Assembly (NCBI GenBank): GCA_003612485.1
Contig: RAZA01000012.1
Location: 1-64,000 of the forward strand
Source: a bacterium D16-50
GTDB taxonomy: Bacteria > Bacillota > Clostridia > Lachnospirales > Lachnospiraceae
Reading direction: 5' to 3'
Length of the DNA: 64,000 bases
In this document: in pieces, positions 15,725-24,236 of the stretch
How positions within the stretch are numbered: position 1 is the first letter of the stretch
Layout of the letters: every line of letters begins with the position of its first letter
The notes under the pieces: model-generated
Database searches by the model: none
Seen by the model: the letters and a program-made list of their open reading frames with translations, nothing else
Told to the model about the DNA's origin: nothing
Made by a program: the position numbers and the translations under genes

Positions 15725-17464
15725 GTGGTACAGATAGTCAAGAAGCTGCGTGTTTTACTGGATAGGAAACAAAAAAGGGCTATGGCAGGCCTGATGGTGC
15801 TGATGATCATCGGAGCCTTTCTGCAGACTGCCGGGGTGGGAATGCTGGTGCAGTCGGTGAATGTGGTCATCGATCCTCAGGTGCTGGAAAAGAGCGCTCT
15901 GGCAAGGGGCTTTTATGATTTTCTGGGGTGCAGGGACTTCAAGAGTTTTTCCATTACGGTGATGGCCCTTCTGGTGGCGGTTTTTGCGGCCAAGAACGCC
16001 TTTTTGTTCATACAGCAGAAGCTCACCTTTGCCTTCGTCTACACCAATCAGTTCGCCACCTCTGAGCGGATGATGCGGAATTATCTTCGCAGAGGGTATG
16101 AATTCTACCTGAATGCGGATACCGCGGTGGTTCAGAGGAGCATCACTTCGGACGTAAACAATATGTACGCACTGATTCTGGCGCTGCTGCAGCTGCTGTC
16201 GGACGGGGTTATGTCCTTGTTCGTGGTGGGGTACTGCCTGATGACCAACGGGGTCATGACGGTGCTGCTGGCGGTGTCGCTCTTGGCGCTGATGACCGTG
16301 ATCAAGGGGGTGCTCAAGCCCGTCATGTACAAGGCGGGGAAGGACAATCAGGATTATTACAGCGGACTATTCAAATGGATATCCCAGACCGTGCAGGGAA
16401 TCAAGGCCATCAAGATCGCCTGCAAGGAGCAGTATTTCGTGGACGAGTACCGCAAGTGCGGCAGGGGCTATGTGAACGCGGTGCAGCGCTACAGCTTATA
16501 CAACAATGTGCCCAAGCTTCTGATCGAGACGGTCTGTATCGCCGTGATGATGGGGTATATGATCGCGCTGACGGTTATGGGAACCGCCACGGATAACATG
16601 CTGGAGGTGCTGGCCACTCTGGCCGCAGCCGCCTTCGTGCTGCTGCCCGCGGTGAACCGCATCAACAACCAGATCAATTCCATCGCTTATTTCGAGCCGT
16701 TTTTCATGGGGGTCAGCGATAACCTGCAGGACGAGATCAAGGACAGCAGCGTGGACATGTCCTTTGCGGCGGAGGGGGAAGAGAAGCTGCCCCTGAGGGA
16801 ATGCATAGAGCTGAGGGATATTGTATACGCTTATCCCAATACGGACAAGCTCATATTCGACCATGCCCAGCTTACGGTGCCCATCGGCGCCTCTGTGGGC
16901 ATCATGGGGACTTCCGGTGCGGGAAAGAGTACCATAGTGGACATTCTGCTGGGACTTTTAGAGGTAAGGGAAGGCAGGATTCTGGCGGACGGGATAGAGG
17001 TGAAAACTCATTATCGCAGCTGGCTGAAAAATATAGGCTATATTCCCCAGATGATATTTATGCTGGACGATACCATCCGCAGGAACGTGGCTTTTGGAGT
17101 TCATGATGAGAACATCGACGAGGACAGGGTGTGGGAGGTCTTAAAGGAGGCGAAGCTGGACGAGTTCGTGCGGTCTCTGCCGGAGGGGCTGGAAACGGGC
17201 ATCGGAGAGCGCGGGATCCGGCTGTCGGGAGGCCAGCGGCAGCGCATCGGGATCGCCAGAGCCTTGTATTATGATCCGGAGGTATTGATTTTGGACGAGG
17301 CTACCTCGGCCCTTGACAATGACACGGAGAGCGCCATCATGGAGTCTATCAACGGCCTTCAGGGAAGGAAGACATTGGTGATCATAGCCCATCGGCTTCG
17401 GACCATAGAAAAGTGCGATGTGGTGTACCGGGTGGAGGACGGGAAGGCAGTGCGGTGCGATTAG
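15725..17464 (+). CDS. ABC exporter/flippase (fused permease-ATPase, MsbA/PglK-like)
   Basis: A 579-aa half-transporter. Residues ~1-320 form a six-helix ABC membrane domain (LMVLMIIGAFLQTAGVGMLV onward). Residues ~350-579 are the ATPase with Walker A GTSGAGKST (~394-402), Q-loop YIPQMIFML, signature LSGGQRQRIGIA (~499), Walker B VLILDEATSALD and the H-loop IIAHR. All catalytic residues are present. It starts with GTG at 15725 behind GGGAGGCGG. Among glycan genes, a PglK/MsbA-type flippase for a lipid-linked oligosaccharide is the most natural role; a peptide or lipid exporter cannot be excluded. Confidence 0.85.
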   Translation: MVQIVKKLRVLLDRKQKRAMAGLMVLMIIGAFLQTAGVGMLVQSVNVVIDPQVLEKSALARGFYDFLGCRDFKSFSITVMALLVAVFAAKNAFLFIQQKLTFAFVYTNQFATSERMMRNYLRRGYEFYLNADTAVVQRSITSDVNNMYALILALLQLLSDGVMSLFVVGYCLMTNGVMTVLLAVSLLALMTVIKGVLKPVMYKAGKDNQDYYSGLFKWISQTVQGIKAIKIACKEQYFVDEYRKCGRGYVNAVQRYSLYNNVPKLLIETVCIAVMMGYMIALTVMGTATDNMLEVLATLAAAAFVLLPAVNRINNQINSIAYFEPFFMGVSDNLQDEIKDSSVDMSFAAEGEEKLPLRECIELRDIVYAYPNTDKLIFDHAQLTVPIGASVGIMGTSGAGKSTIVDILLGLLEVREGRILADGIEVKTHYRSWLKNIGYIPQMIFMLDDTIRRNVAFGVHDENIDEDRVWEVLKEAKLDEFVRSLPEGLETGIGERGIRLSGGQRQRIGIARALYYDPEVLILDEATSALDNDTESAIMESINGLQGRKTLVIIAHRLRTIEKCDVVYRVEDGKAVRCD

Positions 17465-17527
17465 AAGGCGCCGCGGGCTGGAGAGAGGAATGTGTCAGGA
17501 AGCCATTGGGGCATATGGGAGGGCGGA

Positions 17528-18544
17528 ATGCGGTTGAGCGTGATAGTTCCCGTTTATAATATGGCGGGGGAGGGAAAACTGAAATTCTGCATGGATTCTC
17601 TGGTGAATCAGACCATTGACGACTATGAGATCATTGCGGTAGACGATGCATCCACGGATGATTCTCTGAAGGTTCTGCAAGAGTACGAGGAAAGATTTCC
17701 GGAAAAGGTGCGGGTGTTTTCTTATGCCGTCAACAAGCGGCAGGGCGGCGCCAAGAACAGAGGCCTCAGGGAGGCCAAGGGAGATTGGATCGGCTTCATA
17801 GACAGCGACGACTGGGTGACGCCGGAGTATTATGAGAAGCTGCTGGCCAGAGCTCAGGAGACCGGGGCGGATATGGTGGGATGTGATTACAGTCTGGTGA
17901 AAGAGCAGTGTTTCAGGGTGGGGAAGGTGGTCCGGAACAATTCCGAAGGACAGACGGGAGAGCTGGACAAGGAACGGCACAGAAGCCTTTTTATGCGGCC
18001 CGGAAGTATGGTTCTGAAGATATACAAGGCCAGCGTGCTGCGGGAAAACAGTCTGGGGTTTCCTGAGGGGATGTTTTACGAGGACAATTGTGCGGGCTCC
18101 GTGTGGTCCGCATATTTTAGCCGCTTCGAGAGGGTGGAGGAACCTTTGTATTTCTACTATCAGCATCAATCCTCCACGGTGCATCATATCACGGAGGAGA
18201 AATGTCTGGATCGTATGCGGGCAGCCATAAGACTCTATGAAGAATGCACGGAGAGGGGGCTTTCGGAGGAGTACGGCAGGGAACTGGAATATAGGTTCAC
18301 GGAGCTGTATTATGTAATCACCTTGTTTTCCTATATGCAGGGAATAAAGAGGCCGAGGCTTTCCTTTGTGAGAAAGCTGCGGCAGGGAATGGCGGAGAAA
18401 TTTCCGGATTTCCAGAAGAATGCTTATTATAGGGAATACACCGGGCAGGAGGAGCAGGCGCTGATCGCCATGCAGCAGAAGTCGGACTTAAGGTTTTATC
18501 TGTACTATAGGCTGAAGCTCCTTGTGAGGCGGCTGAGGAAGTAG
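17528..18544 (+). CDS. GT2 family glycosyltransferase, soluble
   Basis: A 338-aa GT-A fold enzyme. It begins MRLSVIVPVYNMAGEGKLK, then has EIIAVDDASTDDSLKVL, NRGLREAKGDWIGF and the DxD-type IDSDDWVTPEYYEKL; the acceptor side includes PEGMFYEDN. There is no transmembrane helix. The basic C-terminus (RLKLLVRRLRK) could associate with membrane. The start is the ATG at 17528 with GGGAGGGCGG. It lies between the ABC flippase and pseF and probably extends the glycan chain on the cytoplasmic face. Confidence 0.82.
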   Translation: MRLSVIVPVYNMAGEGKLKFCMDSLVNQTIDDYEIIAVDDASTDDSLKVLQEYEERFPEKVRVFSYAVNKRQGGAKNRGLREAKGDWIGFIDSDDWVTPEYYEKLLARAQETGADMVGCDYSLVKEQCFRVGKVVRNNSEGQTGELDKERHRSLFMRPGSMVLKIYKASVLRENSLGFPEGMFYEDNCAGSVWSAYFSRFERVEEPLYFYYQHQSSTVHHITEEKCLDRMRAAIRLYEECTERGLSEEYGRELEYRFTELYYVITLFSYMQGIKRPRLSFVRKLRQGMAEKFPDFQKNAYYREYTGQEEQALIAMQQKSDLRFYLYYRLKLLVRRLRK

Positions 18545-18681
18545 GGAACAGGCAGTGAGAAGGCAGGCGGTATGAAAAGCTGGAAATGTGATATGCGGGC
18601 CATATGTTGATGCGGAAGCGGGACAGTTTTGAGGCAAGGGCTCAGAGCGTCGACTGGCGCAGTGTGAGAGGAGGTACGGCT

Positions 18682-19368
18682 ATGAACAGTGTGGCGATCA
18701 TTACGGCCAGAGGAGGCAGCAAGCGGATTCCCCGGAAGAATATAAAGGAATTCTGCGGAAAGCCTATTCTGGCATATTCCATTGAGGCGGCGCTTCAGGC
18801 GGGGGTGTTCCATAAGGTGATGGTGTCTACGGAGGATGAGGAGATTGCGGATACGGCCAGACGCTACGGCGCGGAGGTTCCTTTTTTGCGCAGCGAGAAC
18901 ACCTCCGGCGATTTTGCTACCACCAATGACGTGCTGCTGGAGGTGTTGGAGGAATATGAGAAGCGGGGCCAGAGCTTTGAGCTGGGGTGCTGTATCTACC
19001 CCACTGCGCCCTTTGTCACGGCCCGGAAGCTGGCGGATGCGGTGGAGCAGCTTCTGTACAGCGATGCGGACACGCTGATTCCCGTGGTTCGTTTTTCTTA
19101 TCCGCCCCAGCGGGCCATGCTGGTGCGGGACGGAAGGCTGGTATTCGGCCATCCTGAATTTCTGGACAGCCGTTCGCAGGATCTGGAGCCCCATTATCAT
19201 GATGTGGGCCAGTTCTATGTGTTCAGGACGGAGGCTTTTCGGAGGAACAGGAAGCTGATGCTGGGGAACATACTGCCGCTGGTAGTTCCGGAGACGGAGG
19301 TACAGGATATAGATACCCTGACGGATTGGGAGATTGCGGAGATCAAGTATAGGAGACTGGCACGGTAG
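18682..19368 (+). CDS. pseF: Pseudaminic acid cytidylyltransferase PseF
   Basis: A 228-aa CMP-nonulosonate synthetase. It activates pseudaminic acid with CTP. The P-loop-like start VAIITARGGSKRIPRKNIKEF is the family hallmark. The later segments VRFSYPPQRAM and FLDSRSQDLEPHYHDVGQFY point to PseF rather than NeuA or LegF, because the SQDLEP-YHDxGQFY motif is PseF-like. The start at 18682 follows GAGGAGG; the upstream in-frame extension to 18604 lacks a site. The gene sits next to FkbH/ACP and pseH-pseI-pseG, supplying the activated donor for the glycosyltransferases. Confidence 0.88.
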   Translation: MNSVAIITARGGSKRIPRKNIKEFCGKPILAYSIEAALQAGVFHKVMVSTEDEEIADTARRYGAEVPFLRSENTSGDFATTNDVLLEVLEEYEKRGQSFELGCCIYPTAPFVTARKLADAVEQLLYSDADTLIPVVRFSYPPQRAMLVRDGRLVFGHPEFLDSRSQDLEPHYHDVGQFYVFRTEAFRRNRKLMLGNILPLVVPETEVQDIDTLTDWEIAEIKYRRLAR

Positions 19369-19390
19369 GCCTCCGGAGGGGGTCTAAGAT

Positions 19391-21127
19391 ATGGAGGAGC
19401 GAGGCATGGCGGGGACGAGGATTGCCCTTTTGTCGAATGTGAATATGGATTTCGTCATACGGCTGCTGCAGAAGCAGGTGCAGGTCTGCGGGGGAGAGGG
19501 ATATGGCAATGAGCTGGGGGCCATGATAAATCCTGCCTCCTCCTACCATGCCTTCGGACCGGACATTACCTTTTTGGTGATGGATCTGATGGAAGTGCTG
19601 GGACATGATCTGGAACCTGAGGCGGCAGAGGAGAAGATCCACGGATGGTTCCGGGAGCTGGAGAGCGCTTTGAGGCCGGAGGGAATCTACTATGTCTCCG
19701 ACGCCTATCTCTGGGGGCCGGAGCTTTCGGTGACAGCCGACGCAGGGCGGAAGGCGGCGCTGGAACAGCTGTGGCAGAAGAGGCTGGAGGGGCTGAGGGA
19801 CGCCCATGGAAACGTGAGATTGCTTGCCTATCATCATATGGTGGAGGAGATGGGCGGGGAGAATGCTTTCTCGACAAAGATGTGGTATATGGGGAAAATT
19901 CTGCTGGGCAACGAGGCTCAGAAGAGACTGTGCGGGCTGATTTTGGAGCAGGTGAGGCTGGAGGGGCAGGTTCCCAAAAAAGTGCTGCTGCTGGATCTGG
20001 ACAATACTCTGTGGGGAGGCCTGGCAGGGGAAAGCGACCATACTCCTCTGGAGCTTTCCGAGGAGCACGGCGGTCTGGCTTATAAGGATCTCCAAAGGGT
20101 TCTGCTGCAGATGCAGAAGCAGGGAGTGGTGCTGGGGATCGTGTCCAAAAACAACGAGGAGGATGCGCTGGAGATCATCGCCGGGCATCCTCATATGGTT
20201 CTGCGGCCTTGGGCATTTGCCGCAAGGCGCATCAACTGGAGGCCTAAGCACGAGAACATCAGGGAGATTGCTCAGGAGCTGAATCTGGGTCTGGATTCTT
20301 TCGTGTTCTGGGACGATTCTCCTCAGGAGAGACAGCTGGTGAAGGAGCTGCTGCCGCAGGTGGAGGTTCCGGACTTCCCGGAGAGGAAGGAGGAGCTTGC
20401 CTCTGCCATGGCGGCTATTTATAGACGGTATTTCGCGAGGCCCGTGGTGACCAGAGAGGATAGAGAGAGAACGGAGCAGTATACGGCCAATGCTGCCAGA
20501 AAACAGCTGGAGGCATCGGCGGGAGGCTTTGAGGAGTATCTGAGGCAGCTTGAGATCAAGGCCGTGCGTGTGAGGCCGGAAAGGCATTTGGAACGCCTGA
20601 CGCAGCTGATGAACAAGACGAACCAGTTCAATTTAACCACCAATAGATATACATCCGGGCAGCTTGCGGAGCTTTTGTCGGATGCGGACAAGAGGGTCTA
20701 TCTGTACAGCGTGTCGGATCGGTTCGGGGACTGCGGCGTGACTGCGGCGGCGGTGGCTGACTGCGGCAAAACCGTGCCGGTGCTGACGGACTTTGTCATG
20801 AGCTGCCGCATTATGGGGAAGAATATTGAATACGCCCTTGCGGAGGACATTGAGAGGGATCTGAGGGGGCAGGGATACCAAAGCCTCAGGGGGCTCTATA
20901 TTCCCACGGCGAAAAATAAGCCTGTGGAAGGGCTCTATGAGAGTCTGGGCTATAGGCGGATCCATGAGGAGGACGGCCTGAGGGAGCCGGAGCAGCAGGG
21001 GCAGAGCGGGAACAGCGGGGGGCAGGGGACGGAGCCTTCCGGACAGTGGGGCCGGAGGGTATACGAACTTGAGCTTGCCAAGAGTCCCTCCAGAATGTAT
21101 TATGTAAGGATGGGGGACGAGACGTAA
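19391..21127 (+). CDS. FkbH-like HAD-IIIC protein (acyl/glyceryl-ACP loading)
   Basis: A 578-aa protein of the HAD-IIIC/FkbH family. The N-terminal ~190 residues are the usual accessory domain (IALLSNVNMDFVIRLL; SSYHAFGPDITFL). A HAD domain follows, with motif I VLLLDLDNTLWGG (~residue 198-210), GIVSKNNEEDALE and the late motif FVFWDDSPQER. The C-terminal GNAT-like half has NKTNQFNLTTNRYTS, DRFGDCGV and VMSCRIMGKNIE. Characterised FkbH proteins take a three-carbon unit from 1,3-bisphosphoglycerate and load glyceryl onto an ACP. The next gene is an ACP, so this pair may donate a glyceryl (or another hydroxyacyl) group to the glycan. A short Gly/Gln/Ser-rich insert lies near residues 535-555. 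Confidence 0.85.
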   Translation: MEERGMAGTRIALLSNVNMDFVIRLLQKQVQVCGGEGYGNELGAMINPASSYHAFGPDITFLVMDLMEVLGHDLEPEAAEEKIHGWFRELESALRPEGIYYVSDAYLWGPELSVTADAGRKAALEQLWQKRLEGLRDAHGNVRLLAYHHMVEEMGGENAFSTKMWYMGKILLGNEAQKRLCGLILEQVRLEGQVPKKVLLLDLDNTLWGGLAGESDHTPLELSEEHGGLAYKDLQRVLLQMQKQGVVLGIVSKNNEEDALEIIAGHPHMVLRPWAFAARRINWRPKHENIREIAQELNLGLDSFVFWDDSPQERQLVKELLPQVEVPDFPERKEELASAMAAIYRRYFARPVVTREDRERTEQYTANAARKQLEASAGGFEEYLRQLEIKAVRVRPERHLERLTQLMNKTNQFNLTTNRYTSGQLAELLSDADKRVYLYSVSDRFGDCGVTAAAVADCGKTVPVLTDFVMSCRIMGKNIEYALAEDIERDLRGQGYQSLRGLYIPTAKNKPVEGLYESLGYRRIHEEDGLREPEQQGQSGNSGGQGTEPSGQWGRRVYELELAKSPSRMYYVRMGDET

Positions 21128-21171
21128 GGGCGGCAAGGGACTATATGCGCCGCAGGACTGGGAGGTTTGGG

Positions 21172-21390
21172 ATGAAGGAAAAGATTATCGCTTTGATTGA
21201 GGCCGCTCTGGAGGTTCCTTCCGGCACCATAACGGAGGACACCATGATCGCGGAGGTGGAGGAGTGGGACTCTCTGGCCCATGTGATGATCATCGGTGAG
21301 CTGGAGGAGAAGCTGGGATTATCCATTCCGCTGGAGGAAGCGGTAGACCTGACTGGAGTGAGGGAGCTGCTGGAGAAATGCGGGCTTTAA
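21172..21390 (+). CDS. Acyl carrier protein, partner of FkbH
   Basis: A 72-aa free-standing ACP. The phosphopantetheine attachment motif is EEWDSLAHVMIIGELEE, with Ser34 as the modified residue. The rest is the predicted four-helix acidic fold (EKLGLSIPLEEAVDLTGVRELLEK). It starts at ATG 21172 behind GGGAGG, 45 bp after the FkbH stop. The pairing with FkbH shows that a carrier-bound acyl intermediate is made within this locus. A phosphopantetheinyl transferase would have to be encoded elsewhere. Confidence 0.88.
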   Translation: MKEKIIALIEAALEVPSGTITEDTMIAEVEEWDSLAHVMIIGELEEKLGLSIPLEEAVDLTGVRELLEKCGL

Positions 21391-21440
21391 ACGAGACTTC
21401 GGAGAGGGCCGGCCGCTGGAGCAGAGAGTGAGGAGGATAT

Positions 21441-21986
21441 ATGGGCGTAACGCTGCGGGACATAAGGGAGAGCGATCTGGAGAACATCATGGCATGGCGC
21501 ATGGCTCCGGAGATCACCAGATACATGAATACCAACCCCAGACTGACCATGGAAAAGCAGAGGGAGTGGCTGGCATCCGTAAGGAGGAATACGGATGTGA
21601 AGTACTGGCTGATTCAGGTTGACGGACAGCCTGCGGGAGTGATCAACCTCACGGGCCTGAATGATCCGGAGGGCAATCTGGGCTGGGCCTATTATGTGGG
21701 GGAGAAGCGGCTGCGCAGTATGGGGACGGCCCTTTCTCTGGAGATGAGCATGTATGACCATGGGCTGGACGAGAGGGGAAAGACGGCGGTTTACAGTGAT
21801 GTGTTCAGTCTGAACAAGGGTGTGATCCAGCTCCATAGGCTCTGCGGCTGCGAGATTGTGGAGGAGAGGAAGAACCATGTGTGCAAGGAGGGGGTCTGGT
21901 ATGACGTGACCTTTATGCGCATGACGGCGAAGCGCTGGCTGGAGATCAGGGGAACAAAAAAATACCAAAAAATTACATTCGGATAG
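21441..21986 (+). CDS. pseH: PseH-type UDP-4-amino-dideoxy-AltNAc N-acetyltransferase
   Basis: A 181-aa GNAT enzyme resembling PseH, which acetylates the 4-amino group made by PseC. It begins VTLRDIRESDLENIMAWRM with EITRYMNTNP, then has INLTGLNDPEGNLGWAYYVG and the substrate-side SDVFSLNKGVIQLHRLCGC. The motif A loop is more divergent (KRLRSMGTALSLEM) than in the 9462 gene. The start ATG at 21441 has GAGGAGG. Direct neighbours pseI and pseG support the assignment. An alternative is an acyltransferase that takes its acyl group from the preceding ACP. Confidence 0.75.
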   Translation: MGVTLRDIRESDLENIMAWRMAPEITRYMNTNPRLTMEKQREWLASVRRNTDVKYWLIQVDGQPAGVINLTGLNDPEGNLGWAYYVGEKRLRSMGTALSLEMSMYDHGLDERGKTAVYSDVFSLNKGVIQLHRLCGCEIVEERKNHVCKEGVWYDVTFMRMTAKRWLEIRGTKKYQKITFG

Positions 21987-22025
21987 GTGGATGCGGCTAA
22001 CGGAATGTCTGTGGAAGGAGGCAGA

Positions 22026-23090
22026 ATGAACAGAGAGATCAAGATAGGCGGGCGCGCGGTGGGGGAAAAGGCGCCCACATTCATCGTGGCAGAGATGTCC
22101 GCAAACCACAACATGGATTACGGGCGGGCAGTGGAGATCATACATGCGGCCAAGGAAGCGGGAGCGGATGCGGTAAAGATCCAGACCTACAAGGCGGATA
22201 CCATCACGCTGGACTGTGACGCCCCCTGCTTTCAGATCACTCAGGGGACGCTGTGGGACGGGATCACGCTGCATAAGCTTTATGAGACAGCATATACTCC
22301 ATGGGAATGGCAGGGGAAGCTGAAGGAGACGGCCCGGAATCTGGGACTGGAATTCTTCTCGTCCCCTTTTGACTTTACCAGCGTGGATTTTCTGGAAGAG
22401 CTGGGCGTGCCGGCATATAAGGTGGCTTCCTTTGAGATAACGGACATTCCTTTGATCAGAAAGATTGCCGGGCTGGGGAAGCCCGTCATCTTGGCTACGG
22501 GAGTTGCCGGACTGGCGGATATCGATCTGGCGGTCCGCACCTGCAGGGAGGCGGGAAACGAGGATGTGATTCTTCTGAAATGCACCTCGGCCTATCCCAC
22601 GCCCTATGGGGACGTGAATCTGAGGACCATGCCCTCTATGGGGGAGACCTTTGACTGCGTGGCAGGTCTGTCCGATCATACCATGGGCGGCGCGGTGGCA
22701 GTGGGTGCAGTGGCGCTGGGCGCTTGCATGGTGGAAAAGCATCTTACTTTGAAGCGGTCGGACGGAGGGCCGGACTCAGCCTTTTCTATGGAGCCGGAAG
22801 AATTCAAGAGGATGGTTGATGATATTAGAGTAGTAGAAAAGGCTCTGGGCAGAGTAACCTATGATCTGACTCCCGGACAGACCAGAGAGCGGGAGCATTC
22901 CAGATCTCTCTTTGTGGCGCAGGATATGAGGGCAGGGGAGATTTTCACCCCGGAGAACTTAAGGAGCGTGAGGCCGGCCAACGGACTCCACACCAAGCAC
23001 TATGAGGAGGTGCTGGGCCGGCGGGCCGCGGCGGACGTAAAGGCGGGGACGCCTATGAGCTGGGAGCTGGTTGACTTCGGGAATCGATGA
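22026..23090 (+). CDS. pseI: Pseudaminic acid synthase PseI
   Basis: A 354-aa NeuB-family aldolase. It condenses the 6-deoxy-AltdiNAc sugar with phosphoenolpyruvate. The N-terminal TIM barrel shows FIVAEMSANHN, DAVKIQTYKADTITLDC, the PseI-typical YTPWEWQGKLKETA, GLEFFSSPFDFTSVDFL, YKVASFEITDIPLI, CTSAYPTPYGDVNL and HLTLKRSDGGPDSAFSM. The C-terminal SAF (antifreeze-like) domain begins near RSLFVAQDMRAGEIF. The start is the ATG at 22026 with GAAGGAGG. It forms a tight run with pseH and pseG. Confidence 0.92.
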   Translation: MNREIKIGGRAVGEKAPTFIVAEMSANHNMDYGRAVEIIHAAKEAGADAVKIQTYKADTITLDCDAPCFQITQGTLWDGITLHKLYETAYTPWEWQGKLKETARNLGLEFFSSPFDFTSVDFLEELGVPAYKVASFEITDIPLIRKIAGLGKPVILATGVAGLADIDLAVRTCREAGNEDVILLKCTSAYPTPYGDVNLRTMPSMGETFDCVAGLSDHTMGGAVAVGAVALGACMVEKHLTLKRSDGGPDSAFSMEPEEFKRMVDDIRVVEKALGRVTYDLTPGQTREREHSRSLFVAQDMRAGEIFTPENLRSVRPANGLHTKHYEEVLGRRAAADVKAGTPMSWELVDFGNR

Positions 23091-23114
23091 GGGCTTCGGA
23101 AAAGGGATAGAAAG

Positions 23115-24236
23115 ATGGTTTGGATTCGCTGTGACGGGAACGCACGGATAGGGGCGGGGCATATGATGCGGTGCATGGCCATTGCAGGGGAGCTGGCGCG
23201 GCTGCAGGGCGGGACGGAGGAGATCCGCTTCGTGTGCGCGGATGAAGAGTCAGGGGCGCTGGCTGCGGACAACGGCTTTCGGAGTCATGTGCTGGGCACG
23301 GACTATCGGGATATGGAATCGGAGCTTCCATGGTGGGAGCAGCAGCTGGGGAAGTTCAGTACTGCCCGGACCACGGGCCCAAAAGAGACGCTGTCCGTAG
23401 GAGCCGCGGGCCGGGGCTCTGGGGGAGCCGGAAGGCCGGCGGTGCTGGTGGACAGCTATCATGTGACGGATTCTTACCTGCAGGCATTGGGCCGAAGGGC
23501 CTATGTCATAGTGATGGACGATATGGGGACACATCGTTATCCCGGGGACTGTGTGGTGAATTATAATGCCCCTGCTCAGGAGACGGCGTATGAGGAGCTG
23601 TACCGAGGAACCGGCGCCAAGCTGCTTATAGGCAGCAGGTATGTGCCGCTGAGAAGGCAGTTTTGGGACAAGGGCGAAAAGGGGCAGAACCATATAAGAA
23701 GCGCCGCCGAGGAGCCGGTGAGGGATGTGCTGATCACGGCAGGAGGCGGGGACAGCGAGAACATCGCAGGAAGGATATTGGAGAGAATATACAGCCGGGA
23801 GTTTTTTTTTCATGTGGTGTCGGGGCGTTTTCATCCCTGCTTCCGGGAGCTGGAGGCTGTGGGCAGGGCCCATGACAACATCCGCGTTCATCACGATGTG
23901 AAGGACATGGCGGCGCTGATGGGGCGGTGTCAGGCGGCGGTTACGGCAGGGGGCTCCACGATATATGAGCTGGCGGCGCTTGGCGTGCCCTTCATATGCT
24001 TTTCCTGCGCGGAAAATCAGGAGGCCCTCACGGAATATGTGGGAAGGCGGCAGGTGGGAGGCTTCGCAGGGGCGTGGCATAAAAACCGGGAAGAGACTCT
24101 GGAAACTTCGGGAAGGCTTTTTGGGGAGCTGGCGGCATGCGCTAAGCTGCGCGGCGGCTACAGCGCGGCAGGCAGGAAGATGACCGATGGGAAAGGGGCC
24201 TGGCGGCTGGCCTGCGAGATTGCGGATAGGACATGA
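23115..24236 (+). CDS. pseG: UDP-6-deoxy-AltdiNAc hydrolase PseG
   Basis: A 373-aa GT-B-fold nucleotide-sugar hydrolase; it removes UDP to give the PseI substrate. The N-terminal motif WIRCDGNARIGAGHMMRC carries the conserved G-x-GH-x-x-R. The C-terminal half has VTAGGSTIYELAALGVPFIC with FSCAENQEAL, typical of PseG/MurG-like UDP binding. There is an insert of about 20 Gly/Arg-rich residues near position 95-115, which makes it slightly longer than usual. The stop overlaps the next gene by 4 bp (ATGA), indicating translational coupling. Confidence 0.88.
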   Translation: MVWIRCDGNARIGAGHMMRCMAIAGELARLQGGTEEIRFVCADEESGALAADNGFRSHVLGTDYRDMESELPWWEQQLGKFSTARTTGPKETLSVGAAGRGSGGAGRPAVLVDSYHVTDSYLQALGRRAYVIVMDDMGTHRYPGDCVVNYNAPAQETAYEELYRGTGAKLLIGSRYVPLRRQFWDKGEKGQNHIRSAAEEPVRDVLITAGGGDSENIAGRILERIYSREFFFHVVSGRFHPCFRELEAVGRAHDNIRVHHDVKDMAALMGRCQAAVTAGGSTIYELAALGVPFICFSCAENQEALTEYVGRRQVGGFAGAWHKNREETLETSGRLFGELAACAKLRGGYSAAGRKMTDGKGAWRLACEIADRT

